Counted from the first letter of the stretch, positions 9,674-19,064 are shown. The stretch is 64,000 nucleotides of DNA from Clostridium sp. Marseille-P299 (GCF_900078195.1 NZ_FJVE01000007.1:868001-932000), one strand, 5' to 3'. Notes: generated by a model not told the origin, from the sequence alone. Program-made: numbers and translations.

Positions 9674-9739
9674 ACGATACCTCTCAATATCTTTCTTTTT
9701 TGATCTTTTGATAGAATAAGATAATAAATAGCCTAGATG

Positions 9740-9752
9740 TTACATTATGTAA
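9740..9752. promoter_or_regulatory. 13-bp palindrome upstream of the MATE gene
   Basis: TTACAT-T-ATGTAA is a perfect dyad, and a half-repeat, TTATGTAATAT, recurs at 9766-9776. It sits where an operator for the leftward MATE gene would be expected. The binding protein is unknown. Confidence 0.4.
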
Positions 9753-9861
9753 TATAAAACTTTCCTTATGTAATATACTAAGGGTATCATTTCAATCTAA
9801 TTTTGTCAATTTGAAATTCACATAATCAGGAAATTCTTGTTTGAAAGTGTAAAAAATGTTA

Positions 9862-9887
9862 TTATAACGTTAACCATTTCGTTATAA
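9862..9887. promoter_or_regulatory. Inverted repeat overlapping the Lrp ribosome-binding site
   Basis: TTATAACG and CGTTATAA are perfect 8-bp arms separated by ten bases. The right arm runs into the AAGGGGG ribosome-binding site of the Lrp gene. It could be an autoregulatory operator or, in RNA, a hairpin masking the ribosome-binding site. Confidence 0.5.
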
Positions 9888-9899
9888 GGGGGAAAGCTT

Positions 9900-10358
9900 A
9901 TGTATTTAAAGGGATTGGATGAGATTGATAGAACAATTATTACACTGTTAACTAAGAATGCGAGAATGAGTTATGTAGATATTGGAGAGGCAGTTGGTCT
10001 TTCACGAGTTGCAGTTAAAACAAGAATCAGTAATTTAGAGGAGAGAGGAATCATTGAAGAATACACTACCATTATAAATCCACAAAAAATAAATAGTGCA
10101 ATATCCTCTTATTATGATATAGAGATAGAACCCAAAAAATATCAAGAGGTGATTGATATTTTAGAAAAGAACGATACAGTAACACAAATATATCAAGTAT
10201 CTGGGAAAAACAAACTTCATGTCCATGCAGTAGCTGAAGATCATGAAGGTATGGAAGCATTTATAAATAATGTTATTTATAAATTACCGGGGGTTTTGTC
10301 ATTAGAATGTAATGTAATACTCTCAAGGATTAAAGATATCAAAGGACTAAGATTATGA
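9900..10358 (+). CDS. Lrp/AsnC-family transcriptional regulator
   Basis: The 152 residues give an N-terminal AsnC helix-turn-helix (LDEIDRTIITLLTKNARMSY, then IGEAVGLSRVAVKTRI) and a C-terminal RAM/AsnC ligand domain of the usual length. Family members sense amino acids and act as multimers. It is divergently placed to a MATE exporter, so it may regulate that gene or itself. A terminator follows 26 bases downstream. Confidence 0.88.
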   Translation: MYLKGLDEIDRTIITLLTKNARMSYVDIGEAVGLSRVAVKTRISNLEERGIIEEYTTIINPQKINSAISSYYDIEIEPKKYQEVIDILEKNDTVTQIYQVSGKNKLHVHAVAEDHEGMEAFINNVIYKLPGVLSLECNVILSRIKDIKGLRL

Positions 10359-10383
10359 TATGAAATAGAAACAGAACAAAAGG

Positions 10384-10417
10384 TAGAGGCAAAATAAATG
10401 GCCTCTATCTTTTTTTA
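10384..10417 (+). terminator. Rho-independent terminator after the Lrp gene
   Basis: TAGAGGC and GCCTCTA form a 7-bp stem over a ten-base loop, followed by TCTTTTTTT. Confidence 0.8.
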
Positions 10418-10682
10418 ACTAGAAAATCACGTTCTTTCATTCAATAACGCTACTTTAATCATGTATCCTAGCCAAAAATGAAACGCTATCCCTAAAGTAA
10501 CAGCATTTCTTAGTCGTAGTTACGGTAAGAATACGTTTCTCAGGTTCTTTGTTCTACAAATGAAATAGGTGAGATTTTATATAATTAGATACATTTCAAA
10601 GACGAAAGACATATTGTTACATAATAAAAGGAAATAAGCTATAGCGATACTAAGAAAATTTACAAATATTACCTGTTATATA
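10418..10682. other. Non-coding stretch ahead of the EPS locus
   Basis: No gene, repeat or recognisable RNA was found in these 265 bases. They precede the EPS promoter at 10683. Confidence 0.5.
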
Positions 10683-10711
10683 TTTACACTAAAAATATCG
10701 AATGATATACT
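10683..10711 (+). promoter_or_regulatory. Candidate promoter of the first EPS gene
   Basis: TTTACA, a 17-base spacer and TATACT, leaving a leader of about 105 bases. Confidence 0.55.
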
Positions 10712-10824
10712 AGCTATCATAGCAACAGAGAAAGTTTTTTATTGTTGATGTTTTAGTAAATAAGAATAAATAGAAAAAAGGATGAAATTAAATTATGAAT
10801 TAAATAGGAGGCTAGCGTTTAGAG

Positions 10825-12204
10825 ATGAGTCAATTTAACCGTGGTGCGAGTACAAATATGTTACATATAATAAGTGACTGTTTGTTTGGTATATTCGCTT
10901 TATTAACTTCAATCGTTTTGTCAGATAAAGAAATTATAAAGAATAATTTAGGAACATGCATTGCTATATGTGCAGTATTCTTAACAATCTACGTTTTGAG
11001 CAACAAAGATTCACGCATGTATAATGTTACAACATTCTTCTACAAAGATAGGGTCTTAAAATACATTTCTAAGTCATTCTTAATAGCTACCGTTATTACA
11101 GCAACAATGTTTTTCTATGTAGCTAGGACAAGCTTAATATATAAATTCTATCTACAGTATTTATTTTTTATATACCTATACATGATGATAAGCGCAATTT
11201 GCGTTAGAATATTAGTCAAAAAGAAAAAATTGTATATGTATCGAACAATCTTAGTAGGGGATAACAATTCTTTTTCTGATTTTGAACGTTATGTAGGTAA
11301 ATGTAATTTAAATATTGATATCATAGGATATGTTAGCAAAGAAGAAGGTGGGGAAGGTTATTTAGGAACAATTCAAGATTTGGAGAGGATTGTCCACGCA
11401 AATGCCATCGACCAGGTATACTTTATGCATACGGAATCCAATGGATTTGATATACAATCCCATATTGATTTGTGTGTTGAGATGGGAGTAACTGCTAAGG
11501 TTATAATGGATATGTATAAAAATGAAATAGCCCATAGCTATGTAAGTAGTGTTGGAACTTATCCTGTAATAACATATCATACCGTATCTTTGAATACTTC
11601 TGCTAGAGTCTTAAAGAGATGCATTGATATCATTGGAAGCATAGTGGGGATTATTCTTTCCACACCTTTTCTATTGATAACTGCTATTGCAATAAAAATA
11701 GATTCAAAAGGACCTATTATATTTAAACAAAAGAGAGTAGGACTTAATGGCAGATATTTTTACATGTATAAGTTCCGAAGTATGTGTAACGATGCGGAGG
11801 AGCAAAAGCTTAAGTTATTAGATCAAAATGAGATGCAGGGGGGAATTATGTTTAAAATGCAAAATGATCCAAGAATTACTCCTGTAGGAAAATTTATAAG
11901 AAAAACTAGTTTGGATGAATTGCCTCAATTTTTTAATGTTTTAAAAGGGGATATGAGTTTAGTAGGAACAAGGCCACCAACAATAGATGAGGTTTTGCAA
12001 TATCAACCAAATCATTGGAGAAGAATGAGTATAAAGCCAGGGATTACTGGCATGTGGCAAGTAAGTGGTCGAAGTTCAGTAACAGATTTTCAATCGGTTG
12101 TTGATATGGATACAGAATATATTGATTGCTGGAATATTTTTGTGGATTTTAAGATTATATTTAAGACGATATGGAAAGTACTAGGAGGAGATGGTGCGTA
12201 TTAA
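10825..12204 (+). CDS. Initiating undecaprenyl-phosphate sugar-1-phosphate transferase
   Basis: The family transfers a sugar phosphate from a nucleotide sugar to undecaprenyl phosphate, the first membrane step of EPS assembly. The N-terminal half has four or five membrane helices and a nucleotide-binding-like region. The C-terminal half is the bacterial sugar transferase domain: KRCIDIIGSIVGIIL, FKQKRVGLNGRYFYMYKFRS, the DELPQFFNVLKGDMSLVGTRPP signature and KPGITGMWQVSGRS. The length (459) is normal for the WbaP/CpsE type. AGGAGG lies 13 bases before the ATG, a slightly long gap. It is separated from the rest of the EPS operon by a leftward regulatory operon. Which sugar it uses is unknown. 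Confidence 0.9.
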   Translation: MSQFNRGASTNMLHIISDCLFGIFALLTSIVLSDKEIIKNNLGTCIAICAVFLTIYVLSNKDSRMYNVTTFFYKDRVLKYISKSFLIATVITATMFFYVARTSLIYKFYLQYLFFIYLYMMISAICVRILVKKKKLYMYRTILVGDNNSFSDFERYVGKCNLNIDIIGYVSKEEGGEGYLGTIQDLERIVHANAIDQVYFMHTESNGFDIQSHIDLCVEMGVTAKVIMDMYKNEIAHSYVSSVGTYPVITYHTVSLNTSARVLKRCIDIIGSIVGIILSTPFLLITAIAIKIDSKGPIIFKQKRVGLNGRYFYMYKFRSMCNDAEEQKLKLLDQNEMQGGIMFKMQNDPRITPVGKFIRKTSLDELPQFFNVLKGDMSLVGTRPPTIDEVLQYQPNHWRRMSIKPGITGMWQVSGRSSVTDFQSVVDMDTEYIDCWNIFVDFKIIFKTIWKVLGGDGAY

Positions 12205-12281
12205 ACTAAAAATTTGTGCGATTCTTTGATAGAAATGGGGTAAGTTAAGATTTATCTCTAGAAATTCTGAAATTATAAAGG

Positions 12282-12327
12282 ACTGTAGCAAAACTAATTG
12301 ACTAAGTTAGTTCTGCTACAGTTATTT
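12282..12327. terminator. Terminator between the sugar transferase and ABC transporter genes
   Basis: ACTGTAGCAAAACTAA pairs with TTAGTTCTGCTACAGT (one mismatch) and is followed by TATTTTTA. It ends the rightward transcript and may also stop the leftward one. Confidence 0.8.
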
Positions 12328-12339
12328 TTATTGAGGCGT

Positions 12340-14025
12340 TTAAAGTGCCTCATATTCAAAGAGTTGCTTGTTTTCAATTTTTATTTCACGACTACAATAT
12401 TGAATCACAGACCGTCTATGAGTTATTAATAAACAAGTTAGATTTGGTGTAACATCTCTTATATTTTTTAGTACGGCTAATTCAGTAGCTTCATCCAGTG
12501 CAGAGGTTGCTTCATCTAAGATAAGAAAAGGAGCATTTCGTATTAATGCTCTTGCAATGGAGATTCGTTGAGCTTGTCCTTCAGATAATCCATGACCATG
12601 TTCCCCTATAAAAGTATGGATGCCATCAGGCAATTCCGAAACGAAAGAATATGCAGCAGCATCTTTTAAAGCTTTTATAACATCAGAATCTGTAGCATTT
12701 CGATTTCCCATACGAACATTATCGGATATCGTTCCACTAAATAAGGTATTACCCTGCGGAACATACGATATAAATTCTCTACAGCCTGCGGATAATGCTT
12801 CATATTCTCCTTGTAAATTATAAAAAAGTAACTGACCTTGAGTAGCGGTGACAAAAGACATAATTAACCGAATTAATGTGGTTTTACCGATTCCCGATTC
12901 TCCCACAATAGCTACGAATTCACCAGGTAATATCGTTAAATTTGTATTTGTTAAAACATCTTCTTCAGAATATCCAAAGGACAAGTTCTTTATATGTACC
13001 CCAATAGAATTTGTATTAAGTTGTGGCTCATTCTTATGTTCGGAAGGAATATCTTGTAGTTCAATAATTCTTCCAGTGGAGGCAAGAACAGATACAATCT
13101 GTGGTATCTGATTGGCTAATCCCATTAACGGTGATTGAATTCGGCCTACAAGGGTTAGAAATACAGTCATAACACCAAAAGTAATTGCATTATCAGAAAG
13201 CATGTAGGAACCCCAGGCAAAAGCTATAATGTATCCTGATTGGAAAGCAAAGCTAATTATAGTAGAAGCAATTAATGACATTTTACTTTTTTTCATAATC
13301 CAATAAAGGCGCTCATTTCGTAATTCACTAAGTTGATGTAAATAATTCTCCTCCTCACAAAATGTTTTTACGATTAATATATTATTTAAACTTTCCTGCA
13401 AAAAGGAACGATATTTTGATTCAGATTCTTGTACTTTCACTTGCATTCTTTTTAGCTTTCTGCCAAGCCATATACTAGATAGTGCACCTAGAGGAGCAAT
13501 TAGAATTGCAAAAAAGGCCAAAGCTGGTTGATAGTAAAGCAGTGTAAAGAAAGTAGCTAATATCTCGAATACTAATGCTATAATAGTAGGAATATTAGAA
13601 GAAATACCATTTGCAATAGTATTTGTATCAGTGGTTAAGCGGGTCATTAAGTCGCCTGTATGATATTTTGAAATATTAAGCCAGCAGGAGTGTAACACTT
13701 TATCATAAACTTGTTTACGAATAGAGAAGGAAAACCTTTCATTTATTACGGTGGAAAAAAACATGGAACAACTACCGATAATTAGACTAACAATAATAAT
13801 TCCAACATACATCATTAGTTCAGTTGAAACATTTTGTCCAAGTGTTGCTGAATCAATTATTCTTTGGCTAATAACAGCAATGCTTACGGAAATAAGTGGG
13901 CTAGTAATAGAAAAAAATATAATAAGTAGTAAGGAAGGAATATACGGTTTGGTGTAATAAAATAACCATTTTCCATAGGTACTTTGAGTACGAAAGTTCT
14001 TGAAAAAATCTTTAATATCAGACAT
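12340..14025 (-). CDS. ABC exporter, fused permease and ATPase
   Basis: The 561 residues hold an N-terminal exporter-type membrane domain (about six helices, residues 20-300) and a C-terminal ATPase. The ATPase shows Walker A GESGIGKTT, a Q-loop (YVPQG), signature LSEGQAQR, Walker B FLILDEATSALD and an H-loop (LITHRR). It is the last gene of a leftward operon with a response regulator and a soluble kinase, 37 bases after the kinase and with its own GGAGG. Half-transporters of this kind export peptides, lipids or drugs as homodimers. Because the lasso-peptide cluster 20 kb away has no exporter, this is one candidate for that role, but the link is only inference. Confidence 0.9.
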   Translation of the reverse strand: MSDIKDFFKNFRTQSTYGKWLFYYTKPYIPSLLLIIFFSITSPLISVSIAVISQRIIDSATLGQNVSTELMMYVGIIIVSLIIGSCSMFFSTVINERFSFSIRKQVYDKVLHSCWLNISKYHTGDLMTRLTTDTNTIANGISSNIPTIIALVFEILATFFTLLYYQPALAFFAILIAPLGALSSIWLGRKLKRMQVKVQESESKYRSFLQESLNNILIVKTFCEEENYLHQLSELRNERLYWIMKKSKMSLIASTIISFAFQSGYIIAFAWGSYMLSDNAITFGVMTVFLTLVGRIQSPLMGLANQIPQIVSVLASTGRIIELQDIPSEHKNEPQLNTNSIGVHIKNLSFGYSEEDVLTNTNLTILPGEFVAIVGESGIGKTTLIRLIMSFVTATQGQLLFYNLQGEYEALSAGCREFISYVPQGNTLFSGTISDNVRMGNRNATDSDVIKALKDAAAYSFVSELPDGIHTFIGEHGHGLSEGQAQRISIARALIRNAPFLILDEATSALDEATELAVLKNIRDVTPNLTCLLITHRRSVIQYCSREIKIENKQLFEYEAL

Positions 14026-14062
14026 GAAATAACCTCCATATTAGGATATACTAAATTATTTA

Positions 14063-14944
14063 TTATGAAATAATAGGGAGGGAAAAGTAAAAATCACTTC
14101 CAATTCCCAATTCACTGTTACACCAAATTGTTCCGTTATGACGCTCAATAATTGATTTTGCAATAGAAAGACCAAGGCCACATCCAATGATTGGACTTGG
14201 AGTTCTAGATTTTGATTCTGTAAAACATCGATCAAATATATGTGTAATGTTCTCTTTACTGATTCCTTGACCTGTATCACTTACCTTGATAATAATATCA
14301 TTGAAATTTTGGTAAGATTCGAGAGTAATTGTGCTGCCATCCAGGGAGTATTTTAATGAATTTGTAAAAAGGTTGTCCAATACTCGAATTATTTTTTCCG
14401 GGTCAATAAAAGCGTTAACACGTAAGGTTTCAGGAACGTAAAGAATCAGGTGACGATTTTTATATTTGTTATCAGCTAAACAAGTATAATAAAAATCTTC
14501 TAATAACATACAGACATCTACCTTAGTACATTGAAAAGGTATCGTCTCATTATCTAATATTGTAAGTAAGAAAATATCGTCAATCATTTTTTCAAGTAAT
14601 ATAATTCTTTGAGTCATACTTGTTAACATATCTTTTAGTTCATCAGGATCAATAGAATCTATAGATAATAGATATTCTAAACTACTTTTTAAGGTAGCGA
14701 TAGGCGAGCGTAAATCATGAGAGATATTTGAAAACATCTCCATGCGAAGTTCTTCTTGTAGCTTTAGAGTCTTATTTGCCTTATTAAGCTGTTCAGTAAC
14801 ATGATAAAGAGCAGTCGTTAATTCAGCTACTGTAATATCAGGCTTTATGTATAAGGATTTTTTATTATCACTTTTTGTACTTGTAACAGTATTGCGCTTA
14901 TAATTTTTTCTTTTCGTGGTATTGATTCGTTCTTCTCTATCCAT
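14063..14944 (-). CDS. Soluble sensor histidine kinase
   Basis: The 293-residue kinase has no membrane span. It has a basic, coiled N-terminus (1-65), a HisKA domain with the phospho-accepting His76 in FSNISHDLRSPIATLK, and a HATPase domain with N-box (LDNLFTNSLKYS), DTGQGI and GCGLGLSIAK. It presumably reads a cytoplasmic signal or a membrane partner and phosphorylates the response regulator encoded 54 bases upstream. GAGG precedes the ATG. The adjacent ABC transporter may act as sensor partner, as in peptide-sensing modules; that is inference. Confidence 0.88.
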   Translation of the reverse strand: MDREERINTTKRKNYKRNTVTSTKSDNKKSLYIKPDITVAELTTALYHVTEQLNKANKTLKLQEELRMEMFSNISHDLRSPIATLKSSLEYLLSIDSIDPDELKDMLTSMTQRIILLEKMIDDIFLLTILDNETIPFQCTKVDVCMLLEDFYYTCLADNKYKNRHLILYVPETLRVNAFIDPEKIIRVLDNLFTNSLKYSLDGSTITLESYQNFNDIIIKVSDTGQGISKENITHIFDRCFTESKSRTPSPIIGCGLGLSIAKSIIERHNGTIWCNSELGIGSDFYFSLPIIS

Positions 14945-14998
14945 AATTTACCTCATATATTTTTTTACCTTCAAAAATATTTACTTATAATAAGTTAT

Positions 14999-15688
14999 CT
15001 ATTTTCTTACTTTATATATAAACTGATAACCCTTTGACCAAACTGTTTGTATTTTATTCTGTAATCCTACGTAAGATTCTAATTTTTTTCTAAGCCTGCT
15101 TGCAGTGACCATAATATTTTTTCTGTCGTTATCTGTGTAAGTCCCCCACATTTTTAAACCGATTTCTTCAAAGGTAATGGTTTGATTCACCTTAGAAGTT
15201 AGAAGAAGTAGTAATTCAAACTCTCGATTTGATAAGATGATTTCTTCATTATCATAATAAGCCTTATGTTCGATGAGATTAATTATTAATGGCGGGAAAG
15301 CTAATAGATGGGACGGGGGTAATGAACTCTGGTGTCTCTTGATATTAACATGAATTCTCGCAGACAGTTCACGTAAACTATATGGTTTTGTGACATAGTC
15401 ATCCGCACCTAAAAATAATCCTTTCACTTTATCCTCTTCCCCTACCTTACCTGATAAAAAAATAATTGGTGCGTTGGTAGTTTGACGTATTATTTTGCAA
15501 GCATCAAAACCATTTAATTTAGGAAGCATGATATCTAATAGAATGCAGGATGGATTGTAGTTGGATAAAAGGTTAATTCCATCAATAGCATTCGTAGCTG
15601 TGATAACTTTATAACCTTCATTTCTTAAAAACTTAGCATTTACTTCGAGCAATTCTATATCATCATCTATCATCAGTATATAGTTCAT
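14999..15688 (-). CDS. OmpR/PhoB-family response regulator
   Basis: The receiver domain has acidic D8-D10, phospho-acceptor D52 (CILLDIMLP) and K101 (VTKP). A C-terminal winged helix (NREFELLLLLTSK, then TVWSKGYQF) binds DNA. I chose ATG 15688 because GGAGGTG lies upstream at good spacing; the frame runs on to 15760 without a ribosome-binding site. It is the first gene of the leftward regulator-kinase-ABC operon. It is divergent from the EPS operon at 15921, so control of EPS genes is plausible. Confidence 0.9.
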   Translation of the reverse strand: MNYILMIDDDIELLEVNAKFLRNEGYKVITATNAIDGINLLSNYNPSCILLDIMLPKLNGFDACKIIRQTTNAPIIFLSGKVGEEDKVKGLFLGADDYVTKPYSLRELSARIHVNIKRHQSSLPPSHLLAFPPLIINLIEHKAYYDNEEIILSNREFELLLLLTSKVNQTITFEEIGLKMWGTYTDNDRKNIMVTASRLRKKLESYVGLQNKIQTVWSKGYQFIYKVRK

Positions 15689-15833
15689 TAAAACACCTCC
15701 ATGGAAATATATGTAAATACATATAAATATAATATACACCAAATTACCAAAAAATAACATCTATTTTTCCAAATATTTTTTGTGAAAAGGAACTTTATGT
15801 CAATCGAATCTTACATAAGTTGTCAAAGTAGTA

Positions 15834-15863
15834 TTGATTACCAATTATTGACAGTTATATAAT
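15834..15863 (+). promoter_or_regulatory. Candidate promoter of the main EPS operon
   Basis: TTGATT, an 18-base spacer and TATAAT, about 57 bases before the Wzz-kinase start and inside the divergent intergenic region shared with the response regulator. Confidence 0.55.
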
Positions 15864-15920
15864 GGATAAAAATAAAAGGACATAAGAAAATGTTTTAAAA
15901 TGTGGATGGAGGAAAGAGTT

Positions 15921-17336
15921 ATGATAGATACATTATTATGCAATTTTACATTGGAGAAAATTTTTGGAATTTTAAAAAGAAAATTGTTTTTTATTTTATT
16001 AATTACAACAATTGGTGGTGTAGCTGTAGGTTATTATAGCTATCGGACAAGCCAAACAATATATGCAGCAAAGGTATCCATGTATGTATATAGTGACCCC
16101 TCTTACATATCTTCATCAAATGTTAATGTTACAAATGCAGAGTTTACAACAGCCAAGAACTTAGTAGAAAGTTATATGTTAGTACTAAAAAGTAATACAG
16201 TATTAGAAAAAGTTATAGAAAGATTAAATATTAATTATTCTGTAAATCAGTTAAAAAATGCGATAAATGCAAGTTCGGTTGAAAACACATCTGTATTCTA
16301 TATTCATGTTTATAATGAAAATCCTTATACAGCAACTGAAATAGCGAATGAAATAGCAGAGATAGCTCCATCAGAGATATCACGTGTTGTGAAATCTGGA
16401 GGAGTAGAAGTTATCGACCATGCAACCATGCCAACAAGTCCATACTACTCAACGAATATATTAAAGTATACACTCGTTGGAATTCTTGGTGGTTTCGTAC
16501 TTTCTGCTGGTTTATTCTTGTTCTTTGGATTATTAGATACAACAATAAGGAAAAAGAGTGAGATTTCAGAAGTATTTACAATTCCAATTCTAGGTGATGT
16601 TCCAATGATATACGATCCCACAAGAAGAGTGAAAGCAAATAAAATACTTGGTTCAGATACCCCATTCGCCTTTATGGAGTCTTACAATCACATACGGACG
16701 AATTTAATGTTTACAGGGAAAGGAGAAGCATGCCCATGCTTCGCTGTAACTAGTGCAGATCAAGGTGATGGAAAAACCGTCAATTGTATTAATCTGGCAG
16801 TAAGCTTTGCTCAACTTGGTAAAAAAACATTGCTGATTGATGCGGATTTAAGAAATCCGTCGGTGCATCAACAATTTCAAATTGAGGAAAATTCCATTGG
16901 GCTAAGTCAATATCTTGCAGGGATGACCGATGACATTAATTACGTAGAGACAAAAATTCAAGATTTATACATTTTGCCAGCGGGTATTATACCACCAAAT
17001 CCAACGAAATTAATTGCATCCTCTAGACTAGATAATCTGCTAGCGATGATGAGAGAGGAATTTGAATATATCTTTATTGATATGTCCCCAGTAGGCATTG
17101 TTTCAGATCCAATTTTATTAGCACCACGTATCACTGGATATATCTTAGTAGTGCGTTCTAATGTTAGTAAGATGACGAAGGAAAAACATATTGTAGAATT
17201 ATTAGACCAAGTAGATACCGAAATCTGTGGTTTTATATTTAATGCAACCAATCCAAAAAGTAGTGAATACGGTTCCAAAAATTATAAAGCATATAAAAAT
17301 TACTATATACCAGAAGGAAAAGGGATGGAAGCTTAG
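15921..17336 (+). CDS. Fused Wzz chain-length regulator / BY-type tyrosine kinase
   Basis: The protein controls polysaccharide chain length and export through cyclic autophosphorylation. It has an N-terminal Wzz domain between two membrane helices (about 20-40 and 180-200), then a cytoplasmic BY-kinase with Walker A (DQGDGKT, about 280), Walker A' (LLIDADLRNPS) and Walker B-type IFIDMSP. A tyrosine-rich tail holds five Tyr in the last ~25 residues. ATG 15921 has GGAGG eight bases upstream, unlike the earlier in-frame ATG at 15900. Many Firmicutes split this into two proteins (CapA/CapB); here it is one, as in Wzc. The cognate phosphatase follows directly. Confidence 0.9.
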   Translation: MIDTLLCNFTLEKIFGILKRKLFFILLITTIGGVAVGYYSYRTSQTIYAAKVSMYVYSDPSYISSSNVNVTNAEFTTAKNLVESYMLVLKSNTVLEKVIERLNINYSVNQLKNAINASSVENTSVFYIHVYNENPYTATEIANEIAEIAPSEISRVVKSGGVEVIDHATMPTSPYYSTNILKYTLVGILGGFVLSAGLFLFFGLLDTTIRKKSEISEVFTIPILGDVPMIYDPTRRVKANKILGSDTPFAFMESYNHIRTNLMFTGKGEACPCFAVTSADQGDGKTVNCINLAVSFAQLGKKTLLIDADLRNPSVHQQFQIEENSIGLSQYLAGMTDDINYVETKIQDLYILPAGIIPPNPTKLIASSRLDNLLAMMREEFEYIFIDMSPVGIVSDPILLAPRITGYILVVRSNVSKMTKEKHIVELLDQVDTEICGFIFNATNPKSSEYGSKNYKAYKNYYIPEGKGMEA

Positions 17337-17365
17337 TTACTTAAGTAAAGGAAAGGAATTTTAGT

Positions 17366-18067
17366 ATGAATATAGATTTTCATGCACATATACTACCAGG
17401 TGTTGATCATGGATGTGATGATGTTTCGATGGCTATCATGCAGTTAAAGATGGCAATGGATGTGGGGATTGATCATATTATCGCTACCTCTCATTATTAT
17501 CCTCATCTGGAAACGTTAGATTCCTTTCTTAATAGACGAGAAGAAGGTTACTTAAAATTATTAGAACACAAAGACGGATTACCCATTCAAATTGATTTAG
17601 GAGCTGAAGTTTTATTGTTTCCGGGATTGGAAAAGCATCCTAGGTTAGAAGAACTATGCATTAGGAATACAAACTGCTTGCTAATTGAATTGCCGTTCGC
17701 TTATTGGGATTTAGAGTTACTAAAAACCTTAAAAGCACTGAAAGAGAAGAGATATTTCAATATAGTAATTGCACATGTAGATCGTTATTCCTTAGAGATA
17801 ATCAAGCAAATTCAAGATTTGAATTTAAATATGCAGATAAATACCAATGCAGTTTGTACTTTTATAAAGTATAAACGTCTAAAAGATTTGGTAGCTTCAG
17901 AAAATATCGTTGCATTAGGCAGCGATGTCCATGGGCTAAGTAATGCGTATAAAAATTATGCAAAAGCATTAAAGATTCTTGGAAAAACAGCTCATATTAT
18001 TATGGCTCGTACAGAAAAAATATTAAAAGGAGATGGTGAGATTGCAAAAAAAGAAATATATGGATAA
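17366..18067 (+). CDS. CpsB/YwqE-type PHP protein-tyrosine phosphatase
   Basis: The 233-residue PHP-domain metallo-phosphatase dephosphorylates the tyrosine tail of the BY-kinase. Metal ligands appear in the N-terminal DFHAHILPGVDHG, in ATSHYYPH, in IAHVDRY and in the C-terminal GSDVHG. It lies 29 bases after the kinase gene and overlaps the start of the next gene, so the three are clearly cotranscribed. Confidence 0.92.
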   Translation: MNIDFHAHILPGVDHGCDDVSMAIMQLKMAMDVGIDHIIATSHYYPHLETLDSFLNRREEGYLKLLEHKDGLPIQIDLGAEVLLFPGLEKHPRLEELCIRNTNCLLIELPFAYWDLELLKTLKALKEKRYFNIVIAHVDRYSLEIIKQIQDLNLNMQINTNAVCTFIKYKRLKDLVASENIVALGSDVHGLSNAYKNYAKALKILGKTAHIIMARTEKILKGDGEIAKKEIYG

Positions 18068-18527
18068 AAAAATAAAAGTATGTTTTGCTGCATCTACGGG
18101 TGGACATTATGAACAACTAGTCAGGTTAAAACCATTAATGGACCGTTACAATAGTTTTATACTGACTGAAAAAACAAATTATAATACAGAAATTAGTGAT
18201 TACAAAACATATTACTTAAAACAAATTAATCGAAAAGAACCTTTATTTATCCTAAGGTTTATTGAGGATATATTTTTAACTCTAAATATAATGAGAAAAG
18301 AGAAACCTGACGTGGTTATAAGCACAGGTGTATTAGCAACGATTCCGATTTGTATTTTAGCTAAACTATTTCGTAAAAAAGTGATTTTTATAGAATCCTT
18401 TGCGATGGTTACGAAAGCAACACAAAGTGGTAAATTATTATATCGATTTTCTGATCGTTTTTATGTTCAATGGTCAGAAATGCTTAATCTGTTTCCAAAT
18501 GCAATATACAAAGGAGGGCTATATTAA
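18042..18527 (+). CDS. PssD/Alg14-like glycosyltransferase membrane subunit
   Basis: The short GT-B N-terminal half resembles Alg14, PssD and Cps14F. It has an N-terminal CFAASTGGHYEQL motif and a central membrane-associated helix (TIPICILAKLF). It recruits the catalytic PssE-type partner encoded next to add a sugar to the lipid-linked chain. The start is uncertain: AAAAGGAG at 18025-18032 is nine bases before TTG 18042, but touches ATG 18033 and is far from ATG 18060. The gene overlaps the phosphatase gene. Confidence 0.82.
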   Translation: MQKKKYMDKKIKVCFAASTGGHYEQLVRLKPLMDRYNSFILTEKTNYNTEISDYKTYYLKQINRKEPLFILRFIEDIFLTLNIMRKEKPDVVISTGVLATIPICILAKLFRKKVIFIESFAMVTKATQSGKLLYRFSDRFYVQWSEMLNLFPNAIYKGGLY

Positions 18528-18548
18528 GATTGATATGAGGAGGATATT

Positions 18549-19064
18549 ATGATTTTTGTAACGTTAGGCTCTCAAAAGTTTCAGTTTAATCGTTTACTTG
18601 TAGCAGTGGACGAGTTAGTAGAGAAAGAAGTAATTAAAGAAAAAGTTATAGCACAGATTGGATATAGCGATTATATTCCAAGGAATTATGACTATGAAAA
18701 GTTTTTAGACCGAGAGGAATTTGACAAGCGAATGAAAGAAAGCAATTTTGTGATTACTCATAGTGGAACAGGAGCTATTATGAGTGCAGTGAATTATGGT
18801 AAGAAAGTAATTGCTGTACCAAGAAATTCTCTGTATGGAGAGCATGTTGATGATCATCAGCTACAGATATTAAAGCAGTTCGAAGAGATGAATATTATCT
18901 GCGCTTGTTATGATCCCAAGGATTTAGGTCGCTATATTGAAGAAATTGAGGGAATGTCTTTCATAAAGTATAAGTCAAATACACATGTGATTATTGAAAG
19001 TATAGATCAGTATATTAAGTCGGTTTTTAAAAGTCATTATGAGTCACCTAGTAAAAGTATATAG
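18549..19064 (+). CDS. PssE/Alg13-like glycosyltransferase catalytic subunit
   Basis: The protein is the C-terminal half of a family 28-type GT-B enzyme (171 residues), with VTLGSQKFQFNRLL at the start and the nucleotide-sugar motif THSGTGAIMSAVNYGKKVI. With the PssD-like protein just upstream it forms a two-piece transferase, probably for the second sugar of the repeat unit. AGGAGG precedes the ATG. Confidence 0.87.
   Translation: MIFVTLGSQKFQFNRLLVAVDELVEKEVIKEKVIAQIGYSDYIPRNYDYEKFLDREEFDKRMKESNFVITHSGTGAIMSAVNYGKKVIAVPRNSLYGEHVDDHQLQILKQFEEMNIICACYDPKDLGRYIEEIEGMSFIKYKSNTHVIIESIDQYIKSVFKSHYESPSKSI

Noticed and set aside
10806..10819. Resemblance of GGAGGCTAGCGTTT to the JUMPstart/ops element of polysaccharide operons
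   Set aside because: The match is partial, the element is known from gammaproteobacteria, and the segment contains the ribosome-binding site.
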